From positions 81,500 to 145,499 of the forward strand of contig NZ_CAAAIW010000003.1 of the NCBI RefSeq assembly GCF_900640115.1: 64,000 bases of DNA. The letters are read 5' to 3'. Numbering within the stretch: position 1 is the first letter of the stretch; every line of letters begins with the position of its first letter. The notes below the pieces were generated by a model. The model was not told the DNA's origin. It saw only the letters and a program-made list of their open reading frames with translations, and did no database searches. The DNA is from Legionella yabuuchiae (GTDB lineage Bacteria; Pseudomonadota; Gammaproteobacteria; Legionellales; Legionellaceae). Made by a program: the position numbers and the translations under genes. This document shows positions 36,263 through 46,057 of this stretch, in pieces.

Positions 36263-37318
36263 ATGAGTGACGTCGCAAAGAAGAAAGTCGATACAGAACT
36301 ACAAATTTCAGATAATGTACCGGAGTGGTTTAAATGTTTATGTGGCATCCCTAATCCATCTTTAAATAAAATTAAAAAAATTATGGGCTTTCCTTGCTCA
36401 TATGATAATGGGGTATGGAGACTTTTGGATAACTATTCAACTGAGCAAGAGCAGACAAAAGAGTCTTTTGGATACAAATGGTCAAAAAAAGATACATTCG
36501 AGTCTGAAGCAATGCTATCACGTATGAAGCAATGGTTAATCGAACGTTATGGTGATATTTCTCAATTGCTAAATCAATTTAAAAACAAGCCAATTTTACT
36601 TGATGCCGGTTGCGGTGCGGGGATGTCTACTATTGAACTATGGAAGGAACATGCTGATAAAATTCGATATTTAGGAGTGGACGTTTCTTCTGCAATCGAT
36701 ATATGTAAAGAACGGGTCCTAAAACATAATTTTTCAGATTCAGCATTTATACAAGGGAATATTACCCAGCTTCCTTTACCTCCAATGTCAGTTGATATTA
36801 TTTTTTCAGAAGGAGTGATGCATCATACTGATGATACTCATAGCACATTTAAGGCTTTATCGGAATATTTAAAACCAAATGGCTTTTTTATGTTTTATAT
36901 TTACCATAAAAAAGGCCCTATTCGCGAGTTTGTTGATGATTATATACGAGAAAAAATGCAAGCCATGACCCCCAGTGAGGCTTGGAATGCAATGAGACCG
37001 CTTTCAAAACTGGGTAAACTACTCGGCGAGTTAGATATTAATATTCATATCCCAGAAAAAATCGATTTGTTAGATATACCCGCTGGTGAAATTAATCTCC
37101 AACGATTTTTTTATTGGCATATTTTTAAATCATATTATCATCCAGACCTTGATCTCGAGGAAATGAATCATATAAATTATGATTGGTATGCTCCAAGTAA
37201 TGCTCATCGACATACATTTGAAGAAGTCGAAGGATGGTGTGATCAGGCTTCTTTAGAAATTATCCGACATGTTGTTGAACCGGCCGGAATTACAGTTATC
37301 GCTCAGAGAAAACAATAG
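36263..37318 (+). CDS. SAM-dependent methyltransferase
   Basis: A class I methyltransferase with motif I LLDAGCGAGMSTIEL near 112-126 and a following acidic VDVSS. An N-terminal stretch of about 100 residues with FKCLCGIPNP (Cys-containing) resembles the short metal-binding lead seen in some sugar methyltransferases. 351 residues; ribosome binding site AAAAGG. The 168-base gap before it holds nothing I recognise. Likely methylates a sugar of the polymer, or caps it; unproven. Confidence 0.8.
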   Translation: MSDVAKKKVDTELQISDNVPEWFKCLCGIPNPSLNKIKKIMGFPCSYDNGVWRLLDNYSTEQEQTKESFGYKWSKKDTFESEAMLSRMKQWLIERYGDISQLLNQFKNKPILLDAGCGAGMSTIELWKEHADKIRYLGVDVSSAIDICKERVLKHNFSDSAFIQGNITQLPLPPMSVDIIFSEGVMHHTDDTHSTFKALSEYLKPNGFFMFYIYHKKGPIREFVDDYIREKMQAMTPSEAWNAMRPLSKLGKLLGELDINIHIPEKIDLLDIPAGEINLQRFFYWHIFKSYYHPDLDLEEMNHINYDWYAPSNAHRHTFEEVEGWCDQASLEIIRHVVEPAGITVIAQRKQ

Positions 37319-37338
37319 ACTATTAAAAATAGGAATTT

Positions 37339-38076
37339 ATGAATCATTATATAGCGAATGAATTTACAATTTTTGAATATGAGCGGCTATTACAATTAGC
37401 GCTTAATAATTTTACTTTTAAAAAGTATCATGAAATTTATCATAATGAATATTTTATTGTATGGCGACATGATGTTGATATGTCCTTAGAGCAAGCTTTA
37501 AAAATCGCTAAAATTGAGAATAATCATAAAGTATCCTCCACCTATTTTATTCATTTACACAATGATTTTTATAATGCATTAGATTTCAGTTCCTATAGCT
37601 TAATTAAGCAAATAATTGCGTATGGTCACACCATTGGTTTACATTTTGATTTATCCTATTACAATATCAATACTTTACCCAAACTAAATTATTGGCTTCA
37701 ATTTGAAAAAAATTTATTAGAAAGCCTATTTGAGCAGGAGGTCAGCGTATTTTCTTTTCATAATCCTAATGAAATTGCCATGAATTTTAATGAGGAAATT
37801 TATGCAGGGATGATTAATACCTATTCTGATTATTTTAAAAATAAAATTCATTATTGTTCCGATTCAAACGGTTTTTGGCGTTATAAAAAATTAATTGATA
37901 TATTAAATGACCAAAACATTAAGCAACTTCAGGTTTTAACTCATCCCGAATGGTGGACTGAGAAAGCTTTAAATCCTAGAGAAAAAGTTATAAAATATGC
38001 CGACCAACGAAAAAAAATAATTATTAGCAATTATGATAAAACATTAGAAATTGCTGGTCGCGTAAATATTGGCTGA
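37339..38076 (+). CDS. Polysaccharide deacetylase-like protein
   Basis: The distinctive points are RHDVD at 43-47 (metal-binding Asp pair of the NodB-type motif), HTIGLHFD near 96 (the two His ligands) and THPEWW near the C terminus. These fit the HDVD subgroup of carbohydrate esterase family 4-like proteins found in polysaccharide clusters. No signal peptide, so it would act on a cytoplasmic sugar or lipid-linked intermediate. 245 residues. AT-rich like its neighbours. Confidence 0.75.
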   Translation: MNHYIANEFTIFEYERLLQLALNNFTFKKYHEIYHNEYFIVWRHDVDMSLEQALKIAKIENNHKVSSTYFIHLHNDFYNALDFSSYSLIKQIIAYGHTIGLHFDLSYYNINTLPKLNYWLQFEKNLLESLFEQEVSVFSFHNPNEIAMNFNEEIYAGMINTYSDYFKNKIHYCSDSNGFWRYKKLIDILNDQNIKQLQVLTHPEWWTEKALNPREKVIKYADQRKKIIISNYDKTLEIAGRVNIG

Positions 38077-38084
38077 ACCATATA

Positions 38085-39269
38085 ATGAAAAGTTTAATAA
38101 GATTATTTAAAAAAAAGCGTCGAAGCGTCGTTTTTTATCGGCATAGTTACTATCATTTTTATTATTTAGCCCAAGCATTGCGAAAGAGGGGTTGGGACGC
38201 GATTGTTGTAAATTTGGAGCCGACAACTGGAATTAATGCAAATTATTATCATGGTGAAGATTTAAACTTATATGATGAAAATCCCCAAATATTTCAGAAA
38301 AATATAAAAAGGTTTTTTAAAGTTGCAAAATCTAGATTTAAATTAATGCATTTTGCTGGCGATGATCTTCTAAGCTTTTATCCTGAAAATATCAATTATG
38401 AAGATCCGCCGGATATTATCATGTGGAAACAGCAAAATAATAAAATTGCATATACAATAAGTGGCTGCAATAGTGGTACTTCTCAAACTATGGTTGGCCA
38501 ATGGTCGATAGCTGATAATGCGCTTAATGTATGTGATCGCTGTGTTTGGCAAGATAATAATGAAGTTTGTAATGATCAAAAAAATTTAAACTGGGGGGGG
38601 AAAATACATAAATATTGCGATTTAATTTTTTCGGAAACCCTTCCAGCATTAGACCATATGAAGTCTAATGAAAAAATTATACGCGAACCAATCACTATGT
38701 GTCTTGATCCAAAATTTTGGGCACTTGATTTGGAAATACCCCCGGAGCATGTCATTCCAAAGCAAAAGGAAGAGATCTTAATCTATCATGCAGTAGGTAA
38801 TTATAATATTAGAAACACAGAAACTCGCAACATTAAGGGTACCCCTTTTGTAGTTGGAGCAGTAGAGCGACTTCAAGAGGAAGGTTATAAGGTTAAGTTA
38901 ATATTCATAACAGATAAGCCTAACAAAGTGGTACGCTTTTATCAGGCCCAAGCGGATATCATTGTTGACCAGTTAAATTATGGTCGCTATGGGGCCAATG
39001 CTCGTGAAGGAATGATGCTTGGAAAACCGGTTATCTGCTATATCAATAAGTTTGAGTTTGATGAGAAAGATAAATTGGAATGCTTGAATGAATGTCCTTT
39101 AATATCAGCTACCGAGCTTACTGTATACGATAATTTAAAAAAACTTATTCTTGATGCGGATTTAAGAAAATCAATTGGTGAACAAAGCAGAAAATATGCA
39201 GTAAAATGGCATTCGGCCGACGCGTGTGCAGAACGTTATGAAAAAATTTATGATACATTATTCTCGTAA
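38085..39269 (+). CDS. Probable GT-B glycosyltransferase
   Basis: The N-terminal part (residues 1-40) has a basic lead and HSYYHFYYLAQALRKRGWDA, which looks like the acceptor-binding half of a GT-B fold. The C-terminal half has IIVDQLNYGRYGANAREGMM (near 301-320) and GKPVICYI, a nucleotide-sugar binding pattern of GT4-like enzymes. A CDRCVW pair and nearby Cys residues around 145-165 are unusual. Specific linkage unknown. The end overlaps a convergent GNAT gene by 22 bases. Confidence 0.7.
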   Translation: MKSLIRLFKKKRRSVVFYRHSYYHFYYLAQALRKRGWDAIVVNLEPTTGINANYYHGEDLNLYDENPQIFQKNIKRFFKVAKSRFKLMHFAGDDLLSFYPENINYEDPPDIIMWKQQNNKIAYTISGCNSGTSQTMVGQWSIADNALNVCDRCVWQDNNEVCNDQKNLNWGGKIHKYCDLIFSETLPALDHMKSNEKIIREPITMCLDPKFWALDLEIPPEHVIPKQKEEILIYHAVGNYNIRNTETRNIKGTPFVVGAVERLQEEGYKVKLIFITDKPNKVVRFYQAQADIIVDQLNYGRYGANAREGMMLGKPVICYINKFEFDEKDKLECLNECPLISATELTVYDNLKKLILDADLRKSIGEQSRKYAVKWHSADACAERYEKIYDTLFS

Positions 39270-39808
39270 TCAACCGATTCATTGATAACTGCCATAATTT
39301 TTAAATCAATAAATTTATCATTAATATAAGCGGCTTTTCTTAATGTCCCTTCCGCTATGAATCCACATTTTTCATAGGCTTTAATAGCGCGAATATTGTC
39401 GGCAAAAACATACAAATAAATTCGTTTTAACTGTATTTTTGTGAAGCCATAACTAACGAGCAAATCAATGGCTTCACTACCCAATCCTTGGTTTTGGTAC
39501 TCCATTTCTCCAATTCGAATTTGTAGCTCAGCATTTTTGTGCTGCCGGCTAATACTCCTCAAAGAGCAACTACCAATTAGCTGGCCGGTTTGGTTGGAAA
39601 TAATAGAGAAAATTACTGTACTTTCATTGTTTCGAATATCATTAAACCATTTTTGATGATCCGATCGTGAAACGGGTTTGTAGTTAGCATTATAAAGGAC
39701 TAATTCCTTATTATTTATCCAATTGAAGTATTGTTCCGAATCCTCATCTATAACGGGACGCAGAGTAATCAATTTCCCATGCATTCGTGATAATCCATAA
39801 ATGTTCAT
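39248..39808 (-). CDS. GNAT N-acetyltransferase, RimJ/RimL-like
   Basis: An acetyl-CoA-dependent GNAT. RKAAYINDKFIDLKIMAV near the C terminus and the acetyl-CoA loop region EYQNQGLGSEAIDLL (about 101-115) are typical of the RimJ/SpeG group. The only reversed gene in the polysaccharide locus, with its 3' end overlapping the glycosyltransferase. It might acetylate an amino sugar (such enzymes act on 4-amino sugars in flagellar and LPS loci) or a protein. 186 residues. Confidence 0.82.
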   Translation of the reverse strand: MNIYGLSRMHGKLITLRPVIDEDSEQYFNWINNKELVLYNANYKPVSRSDHQKWFNDIRNNESTVIFSIISNQTGQLIGSCSLRSISRQHKNAELQIRIGEMEYQNQGLGSEAIDLLVSYGFTKIQLKRIYLYVFADNIRAIKAYEKCGFIAEGTLRKAAYINDKFIDLKIMAVINESVDYENNVS

Positions 39809-39953
39809 TAATGAAGGAACCCCAGTACAGAGTTATAAAGAAAGTTAAGTTTCTCTTAAAATAACTCCCCCAAATAATAGTTTGGGTTGATATCTTATGC
39901 TAATATTTCGCCTAATCATAAAACAAAAATAAAGTTCTGCAAGGTTTTATTGC

Positions 39954-41129
39954 ATGATGAAAGGCGTTGAACAAGAAAAAGCACTGTTTTGTCAGGAATT
40001 ATCTAAGGAGTTTTATATTCTTGATGAAAACCTGAATTGGCGTATTGTTTTTCGTGATAAATTAGGGCATTTAGAAACTTTTTCGGCGTTAAAAAATATT
40101 AATTTAAGTGTTCCTAAAGGTAAATTTATAGGCATTGTTGGACGTAATGGCGCCGGTAAAAGCACCTTATTAAGAATCCTTGGCGGAGTTTATTTACCAT
40201 CACAAGGGATTGTCAAAGCCAATGGAGAAATCAGTGGTCTTTTTGAAATGGGGGGCATGGGAAATAATCGCTTAACTGGATTTGGTTATGCCGACCGATA
40301 TTTATCTGTTTATGGTGTCAATAAGACAAAACGTCGGGATTTGATTCATAATATTCAGAGCTTTTCGGAATTAGGAGATGATTTTTACAAGCCTATCTAT
40401 ACTTATTCATCGGGCATGTCTGCGCGATTATTTTTTGCTACGGCGACCGAGTTGCAACATAAGATCTATTTGGTTGATGAACTGCTCTCAGTAGGTGATG
40501 AACACTTCCAGGCCAAATGCTGGAAACGGTTACGCGAGCGATTTTCCAATGGTGCCTCGGGGATTTTAGTGACTCATGATTGGGCTGCCGTGCTTAAACT
40601 CTGCGAAACGTCCTATATTTTAGATAAGGGTCGTATCATGGCTCATGGAAGTTCAGAAAATATAGTTCAACAGTACCTGAATCTGCCGAAACCTTCGAAA
40701 GAATATGCTGAAATTATACTTGATTCCAGTGGGTATACCTTTGAAAGTGGTAAAGACTGCTTAATAAAATTCGACATTTTGTTAAAAAAATCTATTCCTA
40801 TAGCCGTTAGTTACTCAATTGATCTCTTTCGCCCAGGGTATGGTTGGGAGTTAATTCTATTAAATGAGGATTTTGTTCCTCTTTCAGCGACAGTGGGTAA
40901 CAATAATTGCCAAATTAATATCAAAAAGCTACCGCTTGTTGCCGGTAATTACTATTTAAATTTATTTATCAAATCCTTAGATCCTAAGTTTGATTCTGCA
41001 AAACTTGAAGGACGAAGTTGGACTTATGGAAATGGAATAAAATTAACTGTAATAGGTACTGAAGTAGATGCGGCTACCGTTTTACCCTGGAAATATGAAA
41101 TTGGAATGAAAGATGAAGTTGCAGCCTAG
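39954..41129 (+). CDS. Polysaccharide ABC transporter ATP-binding protein, Wzt-like (first copy)
   Basis: An ATPase of an ABC-2 type O-polysaccharide exporter. Walker A GRNGAGKST at 63-71, signature YSSGMSARL at 151-159, Walker B YLVDELLSVGD near 171-181, and a His-loop VTHDW near 205. The C-terminal part (about 250-391) is a beta-rich domain like the polymer-recognition domain of Wzt. The following gene encodes a different Wzt. Two ATG codons open the frame; either could be the start. Probably expressed from a promoter in the divergent gap of about 145 bases. Confidence 0.85.
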   Translation: MMKGVEQEKALFCQELSKEFYILDENLNWRIVFRDKLGHLETFSALKNINLSVPKGKFIGIVGRNGAGKSTLLRILGGVYLPSQGIVKANGEISGLFEMGGMGNNRLTGFGYADRYLSVYGVNKTKRRDLIHNIQSFSELGDDFYKPIYTYSSGMSARLFFATATELQHKIYLVDELLSVGDEHFQAKCWKRLRERFSNGASGILVTHDWAAVLKLCETSYILDKGRIMAHGSSENIVQQYLNLPKPSKEYAEIILDSSGYTFESGKDCLIKFDILLKKSIPIAVSYSIDLFRPGYGWELILLNEDFVPLSATVGNNNCQINIKKLPLVAGNYYLNLFIKSLDPKFDSAKLEGRSWTYGNGIKLTVIGTEVDAATVLPWKYEIGMKDEVAA

Positions 41130-42354
41130 AATAGAGGTCACACAATTATCTAAGGTATATTTTAAACACTTTAGCGATACAATTTACCAAAAAACCTTTA
41201 ATAAAAGCACCCTAACAGATGAGGATAAGCTGGTTCTTGATTGTCTAAATTTTGAGATTAATTCTGGTGAAACGATTGGCATTATTGGTCGTAATGGTGC
41301 TGGCAAATCAACCTTATTATCTATTCTTGCAGGGGTATCCAAAGAAACCTACGGAAAGGTAAATATTTGCGGTAAAGTTACCGCGATTATGACGCTTGGT
41401 CTTGGGTTACGTGAGGATTTATCCGGACGTGAAAATATTTATCTTGATGGGCAAATTCAAGGTAAGACGAGAGAGGAAGTGAACCGGATTATTGATGAGA
41501 TCATAGCGTTTGCAGAGTTAGATGATTTTATAGATAAGCCAATCAAAACTTATTCCACTGGAATGAAATCTAGGCTTGCCTTTTCCATGCTCGTTGGAAT
41601 TGAACCGGAAATATTGATTATTGATGAAGCGCTCTCAGCAGGAGACGCTTTTTTTGCCAATAAAGCTTCTAATAAAATTAAAGAAATATGTCAACGAGGA
41701 AAAATCGTTATTCTAGTTTCTCATTCGATGGCAACCATTGAGGCAATGTGTAATCGGTGTCTTTGGCTGGAAAAAGGCTCCATTATAATGGATGGTGAGC
41801 CGGTTAAAGTCACAAAAAGTTACCTAAAAAAAATACGTGAAGAAGATCAACTCCAGGCGTTAGAAGAATCTCAGAAAACGGTTGCAATCATTCAACCTCA
41901 TGCACGATATAAAATAGCTCACGTTTCGATGAAGATAGCTGGCAGCGATTATGATCAAACTGTTTTTTATACCAAAGATAATTTCATTGTTACGATCTTA
42001 ATTGAACAAATTAACTCCGGAAATGCCCATCTTAACTTTTATATTGAGCGAATGGATGGGTTAAAAGTATCACAAGAACAATGCGAGCTCACAAGACCAA
42101 ATGTTTCCCATTCATCGCCTTTAGAGATTAAGTTTTCATTGGATTCGTTGACGCTTAACAAAGGGTACTATCAAGTAAAATTGGAGTTAGTCGAAAACAG
42201 GGAAATAACGAATTACTATACCAGGTATTTTGAAGTTAAAAATGACCATATGGCTAAAGGTGGTATGTCATTACTGCATTATCCAGCTGAAATAAAATTA
42301 CTCAATGAGGAAATCAACCTATGTTCGGATTCGAGAAAACTGACTACCGAATGA
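41113..42354 (+). CDS. wzt: Polysaccharide ABC transporter ATP-binding protein, Wzt-like (second copy)
   Basis: A second full-length Wzt-type ATPase. Walker A GRNGAGKST at 59-67, signature YSTGMKSRLAF, Walker B ILIIDEALSAGD and H-loop VSHSM are all intact. The C-terminal region (about 265-413) is again a predicted beta-sandwich that may bind the chain end. It overlaps the first copy by 17 bases and the permease by 34, so all three are coupled. The two ATPases are diverged, which would allow a heterodimer. Confidence 0.87.
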   Translation: MKLQPRIEVTQLSKVYFKHFSDTIYQKTFNKSTLTDEDKLVLDCLNFEINSGETIGIIGRNGAGKSTLLSILAGVSKETYGKVNICGKVTAIMTLGLGLREDLSGRENIYLDGQIQGKTREEVNRIIDEIIAFAELDDFIDKPIKTYSTGMKSRLAFSMLVGIEPEILIIDEALSAGDAFFANKASNKIKEICQRGKIVILVSHSMATIEAMCNRCLWLEKGSIIMDGEPVKVTKSYLKKIREEDQLQALEESQKTVAIIQPHARYKIAHVSMKIAGSDYDQTVFYTKDNFIVTILIEQINSGNAHLNFYIERMDGLKVSQEQCELTRPNVSHSSPLEIKFSLDSLTLNKGYYQVKLELVENREITNYYTRYFEVKNDHMAKGGMSLLHYPAEIKLLNEEINLCSDSRKLTTE

Positions 42355-43112
42355 TCTTCAATTTTTTTAAAATTAATCTTAAAGACCGCTATATGGCCTC
42401 CGCTTTAGGAGGAGTATGGGCTATTTTAAACCCTATTATTATGCTCGGTATTTTTACATTTATTTTTGGGTTTGTTTATCGTGCAAAATTACCAGGGGCC
42501 AGCACGACTCTTTCTTACGTGATTTGGTTAATAAGCGGTTATGGCCCGTGGCTTGCGATCAGTGAGGGAATATTGAATTCCTCCAATTCCGTAATCGCTA
42601 ATTCGGGTGTAGTGAAAAACATGGCGTTTAAAACGGAAATATTACCCGTTTCATCGGTTTTGGTTTCCATTGTCCCTTTGCTTGTAAGTTTGTGTTTTTT
42701 AAGTATTATCATGTTCTTTGATCATAATGCTCCAACTTGGCAGGCAATAATGATTCTTCCTGTTATAGCTATTATGTATTTATTTATGTTTGGGCTCGGA
42801 TTTTTTCTTTCAGCCGTTTCTGTTTTTTTAAGGGACTTACCGATTGTATTACCAAACTTACTAATGATGATATTGTTCGTTTCTCCTATTTTTTATACCT
42901 TAGAATCTATGCCTAGACCCATACAAATTGCTTCAATCGCCAATCCATTTTACATATTAACCGAAGGGTTTAGACAACCTTTGGTTTATCATGCTATCCC
43001 TCCTGGCTTATTATGGGGCCTTTTATATGTTCTATTATTGGCAATACTTCTTTACTCAGTAGGTTTATATCGTTTTAGAAAAGTCAAAGGATATTTCACT
43101 TCATTTATTTAA
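42321..43112 (+). CDS. wzm: Polysaccharide ABC transporter permease, Wzm-like
   Basis: An ABC-2 type membrane subunit with about six membrane segments and the typical N-terminal amphipathic region followed by LGGVWAILNPIIMLGIFTFI (about 29-48). 263 residues is standard for Wzm. It exports the finished undecaprenyl-linked polymer to the periplasm. Only one permease is found for two ATPases. No Wzx or Wzy is seen in the window, so the polymer is made by the ABC-dependent route. Confidence 0.9.
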   Translation: MFGFEKTDYRMIFNFFKINLKDRYMASALGGVWAILNPIIMLGIFTFIFGFVYRAKLPGASTTLSYVIWLISGYGPWLAISEGILNSSNSVIANSGVVKNMAFKTEILPVSSVLVSIVPLLVSLCFLSIIMFFDHNAPTWQAIMILPVIAIMYLFMFGLGFFLSAVSVFLRDLPIVLPNLLMMILFVSPIFYTLESMPRPIQIASIANPFYILTEGFRQPLVYHAIPPGLLWGLLYVLLLAILLYSVGLYRFRKVKGYFTSFI

Positions 43113-43129
43113 TTAGCTAAAGAGCCATT

Positions 43130-43813
43130 ATGACAATTTGTGCAATCCACCAACCTAACTTTTTTCCTTGGTGTGGCTATTTTGACAAGATAAAGCGTGC
43201 GGATGTTTTTATTTTTTTAGATGAAGTGGCTTATCCTAAAAGCGGTAGTGGGGCGGGTTCATGGTGTAATCGAGTAAAATTATTAAATTCAGGTAAACCC
43301 ACCTGGTATGGCTTACCCATCCAGAGAGAAAGTGGTGTTCAACTAATTAACACGATAACGTTTACTAATAAAGAATACCATCTGAAAAAAATAGTCAAGA
43401 CTCTAGAGCATAATTATAAGAAAGCAAAATATTACCAAGAAACTTATCCATTGATAGAATCCTTGCTTCATTATCCTGCTGCTAATTTAGCCGAATATAA
43501 TATCCATGCGATCACTCAATTAGCCAGTTTTTTGGGATTAAAAACCCAGTTTGTAAGACAATCTGAGCTTTCACACAGTAATTGTTCAACTGAATTATTG
43601 ATTGAACTTGTAAAACAGGTTAAAGCGGATACGTATTTATCTGGAAATGGCAGTATGGGTTATCTGCAAGAGGCCCTTTTGGGGCAAGCGGGAATCAAGC
43701 TAATTTATCAAGATGCGGAGCCAGTGAAAAACTTTATTAACATCACGTCTGATGAAGAACAATCATTCTCAATATTGCATCTTTTGATGATGCATTATGG
43801 AGATTTTTTGTAG
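43130..43813 (+). CDS. WbqC-family protein
   Basis: The N terminus AIHQPNFFPWCGYFDKI (5-21) and the LDEVAYPK segment are hallmarks of the WbqC-like family, which is found in many O-antigen and glycan clusters. Its reaction is not established; it is sometimes linked to the transfer or attachment of amino acids or acyl groups onto sugars. 227 residues. It follows the permease by 17 bases. Confidence 0.85.
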   Translation: MTICAIHQPNFFPWCGYFDKIKRADVFIFLDEVAYPKSGSGAGSWCNRVKLLNSGKPTWYGLPIQRESGVQLINTITFTNKEYHLKKIVKTLEHNYKKAKYYQETYPLIESLLHYPAANLAEYNIHAITQLASFLGLKTQFVRQSELSHSNCSTELLIELVKQVKADTYLSGNGSMGYLQEALLGQAGIKLIYQDAEPVKNFINITSDEEQSFSILHLLMMHYGDFL

Positions 43814-43851
43814 ACTTAGAGCATCTTCTAGTATGAATAAGGAATTAAGTC

Positions 43852-44706
43852 ATGGAGTCAAAAGTAGCTCAACAAACTATTGATAAAAAAAATGAATCGT
43901 TTTGGAATGAGCTTTGTGGTACGCAACTGGCAAAAGAATTAGGTGTAGTAGATTCAAGTCAGGAAAGTTTAGCCAAATTTGATAAGTTTTATATGGATTA
44001 TTATCCGTACTTAGAAAGCTATCTTTTTCTAAATGAGGTCAAAGATAAAAATGTACTGGAAGTTGGCTTAGGTTATGGCACTATAAGCCAAAAATTAGCA
44101 ATGGCAGGAGCAAATTATCATGGTCTTGATATCGCATCTAATGCCGTAGCGATGGCAACTCATCGCTTAAAACAACATGATCTTCAAGGAGATGTTCGTA
44201 CAGGAAGTATGTTAGAGTGCCCATTTCATGACAATTATTTTGATTATGTGATTTCCATAGGTTGTTTCCATCATACTGGAGATTTTCAAAAGTGTATTGG
44301 TCAGACTTATCGAGTTTTAAAAAAAGGTGGGAAAGCCACGATCATGGTATATAACAAGTTTTCATTGCGACAATGGATGAATTGGCCTAGTTTTACAGCA
44401 AAAAACCTATTATTACAGATGATTGATAAATCGAATGTTGCATCAACTCAACAACAACGTGGAGCGTATGACGTCTCATCAACAAACGAGAGCGCGCCAG
44501 AAACAAAGTTTTTCTCCAAAAGTGAGATAAAAAAGGTTTGCAAAGAATTTAAAATACAGAAGATTACGCCTGAAAATTTCGATGAAAATGTTCAGTTTAA
44601 TTTCGGGAAATATTTATCTTACCGGTTTGATAAACGTATAGAATGTTTAGATGGATTTTGGGCTCGCCATTTTGGTTTGGACCTATATATACAATTAGAA
44701 AAATGA
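43852..44706 (+). CDS. SAM-dependent methyltransferase
   Basis: A class I methyltransferase. VLEVGLGYGTISQKL near 65-79 is motif I, and YFDYVISIGCFHHTG near 128 is motif IV/post-IV of the UbiE-like group. 284 residues with ribosome binding site AAGGA. Likely acts on a sugar of the polymer or as a chain-capping enzyme; capping methyltransferases are often partnered with Wzt recognition domains, but no kinase domain is seen here. Confidence 0.8.
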   Translation: MESKVAQQTIDKKNESFWNELCGTQLAKELGVVDSSQESLAKFDKFYMDYYPYLESYLFLNEVKDKNVLEVGLGYGTISQKLAMAGANYHGLDIASNAVAMATHRLKQHDLQGDVRTGSMLECPFHDNYFDYVISIGCFHHTGDFQKCIGQTYRVLKKGGKATIMVYNKFSLRQWMNWPSFTAKNLLLQMIDKSNVASTQQQRGAYDVSSTNESAPETKFFSKSEIKKVCKEFKIQKITPENFDENVQFNFGKYLSYRFDKRIECLDGFWARHFGLDLYIQLEK

Positions 44707-44730
44707 GCCTTGCTTTTATAGGACAGCGCT

Positions 44731-46050
44731 ATGAAATTAAATGTATTGTTGTTATGTGATAAACCTAAAAAATCAAGGAATGCGAATACTATTCTCGATC
44801 ATATTTCTGCTTTTGAGCAACATTCCGAACATAATATTTGTATTTATTCCATCTTTGGTGATTTTCCAGTAAATCTGGTTTTAAGTAAATTTGACGTAGT
44901 TATTGTTCATTACACTCTATCATTACTATATGATCATTTTATTTCCTCTATAGCTAAGCAGAAATTACGTGAATTTAAAGGTTTAAAAATTTTATTTGTG
45001 CAAGATGAATATCGGCAAATTAATAAAATGATTTCCGAAATTAATTTTATTAATTTTGATGTATTGTTTACTTGCTTTCCACCCTCGGAAATTGAACGTA
45101 TTTATCCTTTATCAAAATTACCTAATCTTACTAAGCATAATAATTTAACGGGTTACATTCCTGAAAAACTAATTCAAATTTCGTCTCACAAAAAAATCTG
45201 TGAACGCACAATTGACGTAGGGTATCGGGGTAGAAAAATTCCTTTCTGGCTTGGCGAGCTAGCCTACGAAAAATGCTTTATTGTGGATCAATGGAAGAAA
45301 TTTACTGCAAATGCGAACTTGATTACCGATATTTCCTATCACGAACAGGATCGAATTTATGGTGAAAAGTGGATTGAATTTGTATCTTCTTGTAAAACTA
45401 CTTTGGGAGTCGAAAGCGGTGCCAGTGTTATGGATTTTACTGGGCGATTAGAGAAAATAGTTGATTTTCATCAAAAGACTTTTCCGGAAGATTCTTTTTA
45501 TGAGGTTCAAAAATCTTATTTAATTGAACATGAAGGAAAGTATAAGCTTAATCAAATTTCTCCTCGATGTTTTGAAGCCATTGCGTTAAAAACCGTTTTG
45601 ATATTGTATGAAGGAGAATACTCAGGGATTTTAATTCCAGGGCAGCATTATATTAGTTTGAAAAAAGATTTCAGTAACATTGATGAGGTGTTGAGCTGTA
45701 TTAAAGACGATGATTTTTTACAGCAAATGGCTGAAAGGGCATACAATGAAATTGTATTGAGTCAACAATACAGTTACCAATCATTTATTAAAAATGTCGA
45801 TCAAGTTATTTCTTATGAGTTTATATTGCGCAATAAAATTAAAGTTCCCACATCTTATGAAGAATTATTACTAGATATAAATTCAGTGGAGCCGGAAGTG
45901 TTTATACCAAGCGAAATCGCTTCCCCTCGACTTATAAAATTAAAAAAACGGGTTAAGACAATACCAATATTGAATTTATTTATGCGTTCAATAATTAAGA
46001 TTATTAATCCTATTATTCATAAAGTTCAAAAAAGAGTCGATCAAATCTAA
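44731..46050 (+). CDS. Putative glycosyltransferase, tandem paralogue A
   Basis: First of three tandem related genes. Shared blocks include VQDEYRQINKMI near 91, VGYRGRK near 166, LGVESGASVMDF near 227 and a C-terminal RCFEAIALKT... YEGEYSGIL block near 285-305. The last block resembles the donor-binding half of GT-B glycosyltransferases (Glu-rich, hexose/nucleotide site). I do not recognise the family by name. 439 residues; a basic, hydrophobic C-terminal tail might associate with the membrane. AT-rich. Confidence 0.65.
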   Translation: MKLNVLLLCDKPKKSRNANTILDHISAFEQHSEHNICIYSIFGDFPVNLVLSKFDVVIVHYTLSLLYDHFISSIAKQKLREFKGLKILFVQDEYRQINKMISEINFINFDVLFTCFPPSEIERIYPLSKLPNLTKHNNLTGYIPEKLIQISSHKKICERTIDVGYRGRKIPFWLGELAYEKCFIVDQWKKFTANANLITDISYHEQDRIYGEKWIEFVSSCKTTLGVESGASVMDFTGRLEKIVDFHQKTFPEDSFYEVQKSYLIEHEGKYKLNQISPRCFEAIALKTVLILYEGEYSGILIPGQHYISLKKDFSNIDEVLSCIKDDDFLQQMAERAYNEIVLSQQYSYQSFIKNVDQVISYEFILRNKIKVPTSYEELLLDINSVEPEVFIPSEIASPRLIKLKKRVKTIPILNLFMRSIIKIINPIIHKVQKRVDQI

Positions 46051-46057
46051 GGCGATT

